Part shown: in pieces, positions 1-5,662 of the stretch | Layout: each line of letters opens with the position of its first letter | How positions within the stretch are numbered: position 1 is the stretch's first letter | Origin: an uncultured Neomegalonema sp. | GTDB taxonomy: Bacteria > Pseudomonadota > Alphaproteobacteria > Rhodobacterales > Rhodobacteraceae | Direction of reading: 5' to 3' | Length of the DNA stretch: 5,743 nucleotides | Assembly: GCA_937958345.1 (NCBI GenBank) | Contig: CALGNW010000329.1 | Coordinates: forward strand, 1 to 5,743 | Position numbers and translations under genes: made by a program | Notes under the pieces: generated by a model | Seen by the model: the letters and a program-made list of their open reading frames with translations, nothing else | Told to the model about the DNA's origin: nothing | The model's database searches: none

Positions 1-193
1 CGAGAATGTCCGCCATCTGCCGACGCCGTTCGGCGGGGTCAAGGCCAGTGGCATTGGCCGTGATGGCGGCGATTGGTCGTTTGATTTTTATATGGAGCAA
101 AAGCATGTCGGCTTTGCCCTCGGGCAGCACAAAATTACGAAATTAGGCGCGCTCAAGCAGCGAAGCGGTAGTGCAGAAAAAGGAGCTCTGTGA
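1..193 (+). CDS. hpaE: 5-carboxymethyl-2-hydroxymuconate semialdehyde dehydrogenase, C-terminal end (partial)
   Basis: Only the last 63 codons are present; the gene enters from the left edge with codons starting at base 2 and stops at TGA 191-193. The product belongs to the NAD-dependent aldehyde dehydrogenase superfamily and would oxidise the ring-cleavage product of HpaD (CHMS) to 5-carboxymethyl-2-hydroxymuconate in the cytoplasm. Visible support is the C-terminal family motif PFGGVKASGIGRDGG followed by WSFDFY, which closely matches the end of HpaE proteins; the catalytic Cys and Glu lie outside the window. The tail after this motif (ending KQRSGSAEKGAL) is polar and probably variable. 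The stop overlaps the start of hpaD by one base (TGATG), so the two are almost certainly cotranscribed and translationally coupled. Another aldehyde dehydrogenase is possible from the tail alone, but the position before hpaD makes HpaE by far the likeliest. Confidence 0.9.
   Translation, partial: ENVRHLPTPFGGVKASGIGRDGGDWSFDFYMEQKHVGFALGQHKITKLGALKQRSGSAEKGAL
181..185 (+). promoter_or_regulatory. Ribosome binding site of hpaD
   Basis: AGGAG (in an A-rich run, 176-185) sits 7 bases before ATG 193, and only 4 bases before the alternative GTG at 190. The spacing favours ATG 193 as the start of hpaD. Confidence 0.75.
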
Positions 194-1176
194 TGCCCGT
201 TCCGGCCCCCAATCTTTATCCCGATTTCAACACGATCCGCCTGAGTCATGTTTGCCTGAATGTCAAAGACCTTGCGGCCTCGAAGAAATTCTATACCGAA
301 ATTCTGGGGTTTCAGATTTCTGATGAAACTGACAGCAACATCTATCTGCGCGCGATGGAAGAGCGCGGGCATCATTGTGTTATCCTGCAAAAATCCGACC
401 TGCCCGGCACGGTCGAGGTGATGGGGTTCAAGACCTTTGACGAGGCCGATCTGGACAAGGCGGAGGCTTATTTCCGCGCCAAGGGCCGCCCGACCGAATG
501 GGTCCGGCGTGCCTATCAGGGCCGGACGCTGCTGACCTCGGACAATATCGGTATCCCGCTGGAGTTCTACCACGAGATGGACCGACTGGAGCCGATCCAC
601 CAGAAATACGCACTGTATCGCGGGGTCAAGCCGCTGCGTATCGACCACTTTAACTGCTTTTCATCCGATGTAGATGCGTCGGTTGCGTTCTACAGTGACT
701 TTGGTTTTCGCGTGACGGAATATACCGAGGACAACGACAGCAAAAAGCTGTGGGCCGCATGGCTGCACCGCAAGGGCGGTGTACATGACATGGCCTTTAC
801 CAACGGGACGGGCCCGCGCATGCACCATGTCGCGTTCTGGGTTCCGACGCCGTTGAATATCATCGATTTGCTCGATCTGATGGCGACGACGGGGTATGTC
901 GGTAACATCGAGCGCGGACCCGGCCGCCACGGGATTTCAAATGCTTTCTTCCTGTATATTCTTGATCCCGATGGCCACCGGATCGAAATTTACTGTTCGG
1001 ATTATCAAACCGTCGATCCCGACCTTGAACCGATCAAGTGGGATCTGAAAGATCCCCAGCGTCAGACCCTGTGGGGGGCGGCGGCGCCGAAAAGCTGGTT
1101 TGAACACGGAACGACATTCGTCGGTGTGGACACCAAAGACCCGGAAATCACAGCAAGCCCGATTATCGCACCATGA
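193..1176 (+). CDS. hpaD: Homoprotocatechuate 2,3-dioxygenase (type I extradiol, VOC fold)
   Basis: Cleaves the ring of 3,4-dihydroxyphenylacetate next to the hydroxyls using O2 and Fe(II) or Mn(II), giving CHMS for HpaE. The 327-residue protein has two vicinal-oxygen-chelate modules (about 13-140 and 148-275). Probable metal ligands are His152 (in RIDHFN), His212 (in MHHVAFW) and Glu265 (in HRIEIY). Second-shell residues known from the Brevibacterium fuscum enzyme are present: Asn154, Trp190, His198, Arg241, His246 and Tyr255. From Trp190 to Glu265 they keep a constant offset of -2 to that enzyme's numbering as I recall it, so the site looks complete. ATG 193 is preferred over GTG 190 because of ribosome-binding-site spacing and the one-base overlap with the hpaE stop. 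The 3' end overlaps the next gene by four bases (ATGA). This type is unrelated to the LigB-fold HpaD of E. coli. Fe versus Mn cannot be decided from sequence. Confidence 0.95.
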   Translation: MPVPAPNLYPDFNTIRLSHVCLNVKDLAASKKFYTEILGFQISDETDSNIYLRAMEERGHHCVILQKSDLPGTVEVMGFKTFDEADLDKAEAYFRAKGRPTEWVRRAYQGRTLLTSDNIGIPLEFYHEMDRLEPIHQKYALYRGVKPLRIDHFNCFSSDVDASVAFYSDFGFRVTEYTEDNDSKKLWAAWLHRKGGVHDMAFTNGTGPRMHHVAFWVPTPLNIIDLLDLMATTGYVGNIERGPGRHGISNAFFLYILDPDGHRIEIYCSDYQTVDPDLEPIKWDLKDPQRQTLWGAAAPKSWFEHGTTFVGVDTKDPEITASPIIAP

Positions 1177-2588
1177 CCTATGACGGAAAAGATATGGACT
1201 GGGACGAGTTTGCCCATTGGGGCAAGCATATCTCGGATTGGGCTGCGGATTATCACAAGACGCTGCGCGCGCGACCCGTGCGGGCGCAGACCAGACCCGG
1301 CGAGATTGCCGCGCAACTGCCGCCCGCCGCGCCCGAAACCGGCGAGGGGATGGAGGCAATCCTTAGCGATTTTGAGCGCATTGCGATGCCGGGAATGACC
1401 CATTGGCAACATCCGCGCTTCTTCGCTTATTTTCCGGCCAACGCCGCGCCGCCCTCGATCCTTGCCGAGATGCTGGTGTCGAGTATTGCGGCGCAGTGCA
1501 TGCTCTGGCAAACATCGCCCGCCGCGACCGAGATCGAGGAGGTCATGGTCGATTGGCTGCGCGCGGCGTTGGGTCTGCCGCCCGAATATACGGGTGTGAT
1601 TCAGGATAGTGCATCGTCCGCGACCCTGTCGGCGGTCCTGACGATGAGAGAGCGCGCCACCGCATTTACCGGAAATCGCGCAGGCCTGTCGGGCAAGCCT
1701 CCGTTGCGGATATATTGTTCCGATCAGGTGCATTCGTCGATTGACCGGGCCTGCTGGATCGCGGGGGTGGGGCAGGACAATCTGGTCAAGCTGCCGAGCG
1801 GGGGACCGCAGCATGCGATGGACGTCGGGGCGTTGCGCAAGGCCATCGCCGCCGACCGTGCGGCGGGGCATATTCCGGCGGGCATTGTCGCGATAACGGG
1901 CGGTACGGGGGTCGGCGCGTCCGATGATCTGGGCGCGGTTCTGAAGGTCGCACAGGGCGAAAATCTGTACACGCATCTGGATGCGGCTTGGGCCGGGGCC
2001 GCGATGATTTGTCCCGAGTATCGCGCGGCATTCTGGCCGGGGGTGGCGGGCTTTGACAGCATCGTCTTTAACCCGCACAAATGGCTGGGCGCGCAATTTG
2101 ACTGCTCGGTCCAGTTTCTGGCCGATCCGCAGGCGCAGCTTAATACGCTGAAGATCGAGCCGGAGTACCTGAAGACGTCGGGCGAGCGTGTCACGAATTT
2201 TTCGGAATGGACGATCCCGCTGGGCCGCAGATTCCGTGCGCTGAAAATCTGGTTCCTGCTGCGCTCTTACGGATTGGAGGGGCTGCGCATGCGGATCCGC
2301 AACCACGTCAACTGGGCGCATGAACTGTGCGAAGTTCTGCGCAAAGCTGACGGCTTTGAGATCGTCACCGAGCCGATGCTCAGCCTCTTCTCATTCCGCT
2401 GTCCCGGCGACGACGCGGCGCAGCAACGGCTTGTCGATGCAATCAACGATGACGGGCGCATCTATCTGACCCAGGGCGCGTTCGAAGGGCGGCGGATCAT
2501 CCGCTTTCAGGTGGGGCAGTTCGAAACGACGCGGGACGATGTGATGATGGCGGGCGGTGTCATTCAGGAAGTTTGGAGCACGCTATGA
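1173..2588 (+). CDS. PLP-dependent aromatic-L-amino-acid decarboxylase (group II)
   Basis: A 471-residue cytoplasmic enzyme of the aromatic amino acid (DOPA, tyrosine, tryptophan, phenylalanine) decarboxylase family, full length for that family. Visible landmarks are HWQHPRFFAYFP (77-88) lining the substrate pocket, VIQDSASSATL (PLP phosphate region), His187 in SDQVHSS (stacks on PLP), Asp270 in HLDAAWAG (binds the pyridine nitrogen), Asn300 and His302, and the Schiff-base Lys303 in FNPHKW. Tyr332 in PEYLK is the catalytic-loop tyrosine, and IPLGRRFRALK follows. Both His187 and Tyr332 are kept, which points to a true decarboxylase rather than an aldehyde synthase. Gly244 stands in ITGGTG where relatives usually have Thr. 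The start ATG 1173 overlaps the hpaD stop and the end overlaps the next start, so it is embedded in the hpa operon; there is no clear ribosome binding site, so translation is probably coupled. The inferred job is to convert tyrosine or DOPA to the amine as a feed into homoprotocatechuate. The substrate is not settled. Confidence 0.9.
   Translation: MTYDGKDMDWDEFAHWGKHISDWAADYHKTLRARPVRAQTRPGEIAAQLPPAAPETGEGMEAILSDFERIAMPGMTHWQHPRFFAYFPANAAPPSILAEMLVSSIAAQCMLWQTSPAATEIEEVMVDWLRAALGLPPEYTGVIQDSASSATLSAVLTMRERATAFTGNRAGLSGKPPLRIYCSDQVHSSIDRACWIAGVGQDNLVKLPSGGPQHAMDVGALRKAIAADRAAGHIPAGIVAITGGTGVGASDDLGAVLKVAQGENLYTHLDAAWAGAAMICPEYRAAFWPGVAGFDSIVFNPHKWLGAQFDCSVQFLADPQAQLNTLKIEPEYLKTSGERVTNFSEWTIPLGRRFRALKIWFLLRSYGLEGLRMRIRNHVNWAHELCEVLRKADGFEIVTEPMLSLFSFRCPGDDAAQQRLVDAINDDGRIYLTQGAFEGRRIIRFQVGQFETTRDDVMMAGGVIQEVWSTL
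2575..2578 (+). promoter_or_regulatory. Ribosome binding site of the hpaG-like gene
   Basis: GGAG lies 6 bases before ATG 2585, inside the end of the decarboxylase gene. It supports ATG 2585 over the in-frame TTG at 2573, which overlaps this site and would add only four residues. Confidence 0.65.
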
Positions 2589-3439
2589 AATACGCGAGCT
2601 ATTCATCGGATGGCCGGATGTTCTACGGGGCCGTTACCGATGGCGGTATGATCGCCCTCAACGATGCCTTTCCGCAGTGGAACGGCCTGCTCGACGCGGT
2701 GCGGGGCGGAGGGTTGGCGCAACTGGCCGAGGCGTCGGCGGGGCGCGCGGTCACGCATACCGAGTTCCGCTATGAGATGGTGCTGCCCGGCAATCCGCGT
2801 ATTCTGTGCGTGGGTGTGAATTTCCCGGATCGCAATGCGGAATACAAGGACGGCTCGGCCCTGCCGAAGTACATGTCGCTGTTCCCGCGCTTTGCCAGCG
2901 GATTTACCGGACACGAGCGCAATCTGGTGCGCCCGCCGGAAAACGAAACGCTGGACTACGAGGGCGAGGTTGCGATCGTCATCGGCAAGGGGGGACGCCG
3001 GATCGCGCAGGCCGATGCCTATGACCACATCGCCGCACTGACGCTGTGTAACGAAGGGACGATCCGCGATTGGGTGCGCCATGCGAAATTCAATGTCACC
3101 CAAGGCAAGAACTGGGACCGGTCGGGTGCGATGGGCCCGTGGCTGGTTCCGTTTACCGATCCGGCGCAACTGGACGATGCCCGCATCATCACCCGTGTTA
3201 ACGGCGAGGTCCGGCAGGACGATACCCTCAGCCGCATGATGTTTCCGATCCGGCGGGAGATCGAATACATCTCGACCTTTATGGCCTTGCAGCCGGGCGA
3301 TATCATCGTTACCGGAACCCCGACAGGCGCGGGCGCGCGGTTCGACCCGCCGCGCTATCTGAAACCCGGCGACGTTGTCGAGGTTGAAGTCGAGGGCATC
3401 GGAATATTGCGCAACGGCGTCGAGGATGAGGCGATATGA
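2585..3439 (+). CDS. hpaG: FAH-family enzyme of the homoprotocatechuate pathway (OPET decarboxylase / HHDD isomerase type)
   Basis: Predicted to act after CHM isomerisation, decarboxylating 5-oxopent-3-ene-1,2,5-tricarboxylate and/or isomerising the resulting dienoate to the substrate of HpaH. The 284-residue protein has a short N-terminal part (1-70) and one fumarylacetoacetate hydrolase domain (about 72-280). The metal-binding pair is Glu126 and Glu128 in LDYEGEVAIVIGK. The next segment reads CNEGTIRDW, with Glu157 where most relatives have Asp. Further conserved parts are GPWLVP, an RVNGE strand and the GDIIVTGTPTGAG loop near the end. E. coli HpaG is about 430 residues with two such domains; this is a single-domain version, so a partner half could be encoded elsewhere. 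The start was chosen by ribosome-binding-site spacing and the ATGA overlap with the decarboxylase; the stop overlaps the hpaH start in the same way. Family certain; the exact step is inferred from the operon. Confidence 0.8.
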   Translation: MKYASYSSDGRMFYGAVTDGGMIALNDAFPQWNGLLDAVRGGGLAQLAEASAGRAVTHTEFRYEMVLPGNPRILCVGVNFPDRNAEYKDGSALPKYMSLFPRFASGFTGHERNLVRPPENETLDYEGEVAIVIGKGGRRIAQADAYDHIAALTLCNEGTIRDWVRHAKFNVTQGKNWDRSGAMGPWLVPFTDPAQLDDARIITRVNGEVRQDDTLSRMMFPIRREIEYISTFMALQPGDIIVTGTPTGAGARFDPPRYLKPGDVVEVEVEGIGILRNGVEDEAI

Positions 3440-4236
3440 CCCCCGAAGAACCCGCCGCCGCCGCCGACGAGTGATTACAGGCCGAAGAGAGCGGGACTCA
3501 GATTGGTCTGCTGACCCGCCGTCACCCCGATATGGGGATGGACGACGCCTATGCGATCCAGAACGCCATTCACCGCGCCAAGACCCGGCAGGGACGCGAG
3601 GTCATCGGCTGGAAAATCGGCCTGACGTCAAAGGCGATGCAATACGCGCTGGATATCGACATTCCCGACAGCGGAATCCTGTTCGATAATATGCTGTTCG
3701 ACACGGGTTCTACGATCCCCGCCGGACGCTTTATCCAACCCCGCATCGAAGCGGAAATCGCCTTTGTGATGAAGGTTCCGCTGGGCGGTGAGGGGATTAC
3801 CCGCGACGATGTGCTGGCGGCAACCGACTATGTCGCACCCGCCATCGAAATTCTCGACACGCGGATCAATCGCGTTGATCCCGAGACCGGAGCGACCCGG
3901 AAAATCTTTGATACGATAAGCGACAACGCCGCCAATGCCGGAATTGTGCTGGGCGCAGAGCGCCATGCCGTCGATGCGTTTGACCTGCGCTGGGTCGGTT
4001 CGCTGACGTTTCGGGATGATGAGATCGAGGAAACGGGCCTCGGTGCAGGCGTTTTGAACGACCCTGTAGAAAGCGTGGTCTGGTTGGCCCGGCGGATGGC
4101 GCAATACGGCCAGAGGATCGAGGCGGGGCATATTATTCTGTCAGGCAGTTTTATCCGCGCCATCGAATGCCCGCCCGGGTGCCAAATCCGCAGCGATTTC
4201 GGCCCGTTCGGTTCGGTCGATATAGACTTCGCATAA
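3436..4236 (+). pseudogene. hpaH: 2-oxohept-4-ene-1,7-dioate hydratase with in-frame TGA at codon 13
   Basis: HpaH adds water to 2-oxohept-4-ene-1,7-dioate before the final aldolase step. Read from ATG 3436, which overlaps the hpaG stop by four bases, the frame is 266 codons plus stop, matching the usual length of about 267. It begins MTPEEPAAAADE, then meets TGA at 3472-3474, and continues in the same frame with LQAEESGTQIGLL and MDDAYAIQ, as HpaH proteins do. No frameshift is needed; one base change (for example TTA to TGA) explains it. The rest is intact: Lys60 in GWKIGLTSKAMQ, and the metal-binding Glu105 and Glu107 (RIEAEIAF) and Glu138 (AIEILD), in full-length numbering. Reinitiation at ATG 3532 would give 234 residues lacking the N-terminal helices, with no ribosome binding site in front. 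The stop could be a real nonsense mutation or a sequencing error. Confidence 0.85.
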
Positions 4237-4301
4237 ACGCCCGCAAGGCCGCGAGACGCCTAGGCCGGTCAGAAGATTCGCCCGGATGTGAGCGCGGGTG
4301 G

Positions 4302-5279
4302 CTAAGGTATGGGGCCCACTCTCGCTATCTCATATTTTTGGCGGTCTTTCTTGCCGATTTCAAATCGGCCTACGGCATCGAACTTATCAGCCGTGTCGAT
4401 CCCATTAAAAGTTTGCCGAGAGACAATTACATCTCTTCCGGTTCCGATTGTGAATACGTCTTCGTACATGACTTCGACTTCGAAAATCAGCGTGGTCGGA
4501 ACGAGGCATTCTCCTATGGTTTGCAAGTGCCTCACGACTCCAAAATCAAAAGACATCGTTACATCAGTTCCTTGGCTGAGCTCCCTAAGCTCCCGTCTTT
4601 CTATTTCACAAGCGATTTTCTCCAGCTTGCCGTCTTTAGTTCTAAATCTGCACAACACCTGAACAGCCACGTTATAAGCGCTGGTTTCGCCATAGTGTAC
4701 GATATGCAGAAAAAGGGCGTTGTGTTCGGGGCTAGGCCGTTGGAGGTCGGAGCCTCGCAATATGGCGCGTTCAGCAGCCTCGCCAACTTCGCGGGTAACG
4801 TCAGTGGTTCTTTCCGCCGCAATAGTGGCGAGGCGTGCTTGATCCAAGGTTTCGTTCGTGGCGCGCAGTGTGAGGAACAAGAGAAACACACCTACGGCGG
4901 TCAAACCAACCACGAACCACGCAGATTTCTTGCTGGATTCAGCCGCAGCGGCGCTGCGGTATTGAGCGGCGAGGTCACAGTAATTCGGATATTCCGCCTT
5001 CTGATCAGCCTTGTCTGCTGCGTAGCCGGTTGCCTGATCCTCGACCGTGGCGCGAGCATCTTCTGTAAAGGGCAAGAACCCCGTGGCTATGCTATCGGCA
5101 CAGCGGGCCTCGTAATACTCTGCTTTGATATGCTTGCGTTTATCGGATGATACGCCCGCTAAGGCCCGATCCAGATCGCTGAGATTAACCAAGCCGTAAT
5201 TGCTCGCGGGAATATAAGCGAGCATGGCACCAACCACGAACACCACGAGCGCCAGCGCCGCGATCAATCCCTTCGACAC
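4302..5279 (-). CDS. Membrane protein of unknown function with two transmembrane segments
   Basis: I do not recognise a named family. The 325-residue product has a first membrane segment at about 4-23 (after MSKG) and a second at 120-138 (WFVVGLTAVGVFLLFLTL). Between them lies a polar segment of roughly 95 residues with Cys60 and Cys101, possibly extracytoplasmic and disulfide-bonded. A charged helical, coiled-coil-like stretch follows (about 140-175), then a beta-rich C-terminal domain (about 185-315). This layout recalls hypothetical proteins of prophages and islands in alphaproteobacteria. The start is GTG 5279 with GAGG 7 bases upstream; the stop is TAG at 4302-4304. It follows the DUF6471-like gene by 9 bp and converges on hpaH. 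By eye its base composition is less GC-rich than the hpa genes, suggesting separate ancestry. The opposite strand also has a long open frame (4167-5150), which looks like a shadow. Confidence 0.7.
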   Translation of the reverse strand: MSKGLIAALALVVFVVGAMLAYIPASNYGLVNLSDLDRALAGVSSDKRKHIKAEYYEARCADSIATGFLPFTEDARATVEDQATGYAADKADQKAEYPNYCDLAAQYRSAAAAESSKKSAWFVVGLTAVGVFLLFLTLRATNETLDQARLATIAAERTTDVTREVGEAAERAILRGSDLQRPSPEHNALFLHIVHYGETSAYNVAVQVLCRFRTKDGKLEKIACEIERRELRELSQGTDVTMSFDFGVVRHLQTIGECLVPTTLIFEVEVMYEDVFTIGTGRDVIVSRQTFNGIDTADKFDAVGRFEIGKKDRQKYEIARVGPIP

Positions 5280-5286
5280 TGGCTCA

Positions 5287-5290
5287 CCTC
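5287..5290 (-). promoter_or_regulatory. Ribosome binding site of the two-segment membrane protein gene
   Basis: On the - strand GAGG is followed by 7 bases and GTG (5279-5277). The site overlaps the TGA stop of the upstream small gene, which supports both the GTG start and translational coupling of the pair. Confidence 0.6.
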
Positions 5291-5501
5291 AGAGTCGTAT
5301 TTCAGATACCCCTATTGCTTTCATACACTGAATGAAAAAGGTGATCGTGAACACCCCTCGGCTGATCTTGTTACCGATGTTCTTTTCGTTCTCAGAAACG
5401 CCTATTGCTTACAATTTCTTCGCAATCTGAGCATAGGTCACACCCTGCCGCTTAACTTTGCTTCTCGTAGCCTTGCGAATTTTGAGGTCTGTTAGGGCCA
5501 A
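5289..5501 (-). pseudogene. Small DUF6471-like protein gene interrupted by in-frame TAA
   Basis: Read on the - strand from TTG 5501, the frame runs 70 codons to TGA 5291-5289 but contains TAA at codon 31 (5411-5409). The two halves join without frameshift: the first holds KRQGVTYAQIAKKL, the second starts AIGVSENEKNIGNKISRG and ends FFIQCMKAIGVSEIRL. From memory this matches short DUF6471-type proteins (pattern KRxGVTYAxLAxKLAAIGV, NKISRG, FLLQCLxAIG, final LRL), which look helix-turn-helix-like and may bind DNA; their function is not established. An AGGAG lies 9 bases before the TTG. The first residues, LALTDLKIRKA, instead resemble the start of P4-type integrases. Base composition is poorer in GC than the hpa genes. 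The break may be real decay or a sequencing error; the family call rests on recognition only. Confidence 0.6.
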
Positions 5502-5565
5502 GTGGGGTATCTCCTGCAATTATGCACGATACCCCACTTTGATACCCCACTTCGGGTGGGGTATC
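5500..5565. repeat. Cluster of four GTGGGGTATC elements forming inverted repeats
   Basis: The 10-mer GTGGGGTATC occurs at 5502-5511 (+), 5528-5537 (-), 5541-5550 (-) and 5556-5565 (+). The first three extend to a perfect 12-mer AAGTGGGGTATC (5500-5511, 5528-5539, 5541-5552), and the two - copies are spaced by 13 bp. The 5541-5550 and 5556-5565 copies can form a perfect 10-bp hairpin with a 5-base loop. Alternatively, 5525-5537 pairs with 5556-5568 over 13 bp. The first copy fills the space between the AGGAG and the TTG of the DUF6471-like gene. Such arrays are typical of operators, of integrase arm-type sites and of iterons; the place beside a tRNA favours the first two. Confidence 0.85.
5511..5515 (-). 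promoter_or_regulatory. Ribosome binding site of the DUF6471-like gene
   Basis: AGGAG on the - strand, 9 bases before TTG 5501-5499. The spacer between them is exactly one ATACCCCAC repeat unit, so anything bound there would cover the translation start. Confidence 0.5.
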
Positions 5566-5662
5566 GTGAAATCCAGTGAAGTACCTTGAGAGACATCATC
5601 TCCAGAACTATCTGAAATATCAACGCTTTTGAGCGCTTCTGATAGCCTGTGATTTGTGTAAA

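Noticed and set aside
2199..2201. Phe343 in TNFSEW as a Tyr-to-Phe switch turning the decarboxylase into an aromatic aldehyde synthase
   Set aside because: Counting from the Schiff-base Lys303 shows the catalytic-loop tyrosine is Tyr332 in PEYLK, which is conserved; Phe343 is a different site.
1062..2321. 419-codon open frame on the - strand opposite the decarboxylase
   Set aside because: Arg- and Pro-rich shadow frame typical of high-GC coding DNA; the + strand carries complete active-site motifs.
3472..3474. TGA as a recoded (selenocysteine or readthrough) codon in hpaH
   Set aside because: HpaH has no known selenoprotein form, the residue is near a variable N-terminus, and no convincing downstream stem-loop is seen.
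4237..4301. Terminator between hpaH and the convergent gene
   Set aside because: Only a 6-bp stem with a wobble pair (CGCCCG/CGGGTG) and an 8-base palindrome GCCTAGGC are visible, with no T-tract.
4167..5150. Long open frame on the + strand opposite the membrane protein
   Set aside because: It starts inside hpaH, has no ribosome binding site or recognisable pattern, and the opposite frame has clear membrane segments, a good start site and operon spacing.
5519..5524. CATAAT on the - strand as a -10 box for the DUF6471-like gene
   Set aside because: No -35 hexamer at the right distance, and the resulting transcript would start within the ribosome binding site.
5608..5645. Nested inverted repeat (CTATC/GATAG around AACGCT/AGCGCT) as terminator of tRNA-Leu
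   Set aside because: Stems are short and no T-run follows on the - strand; too weak to call.
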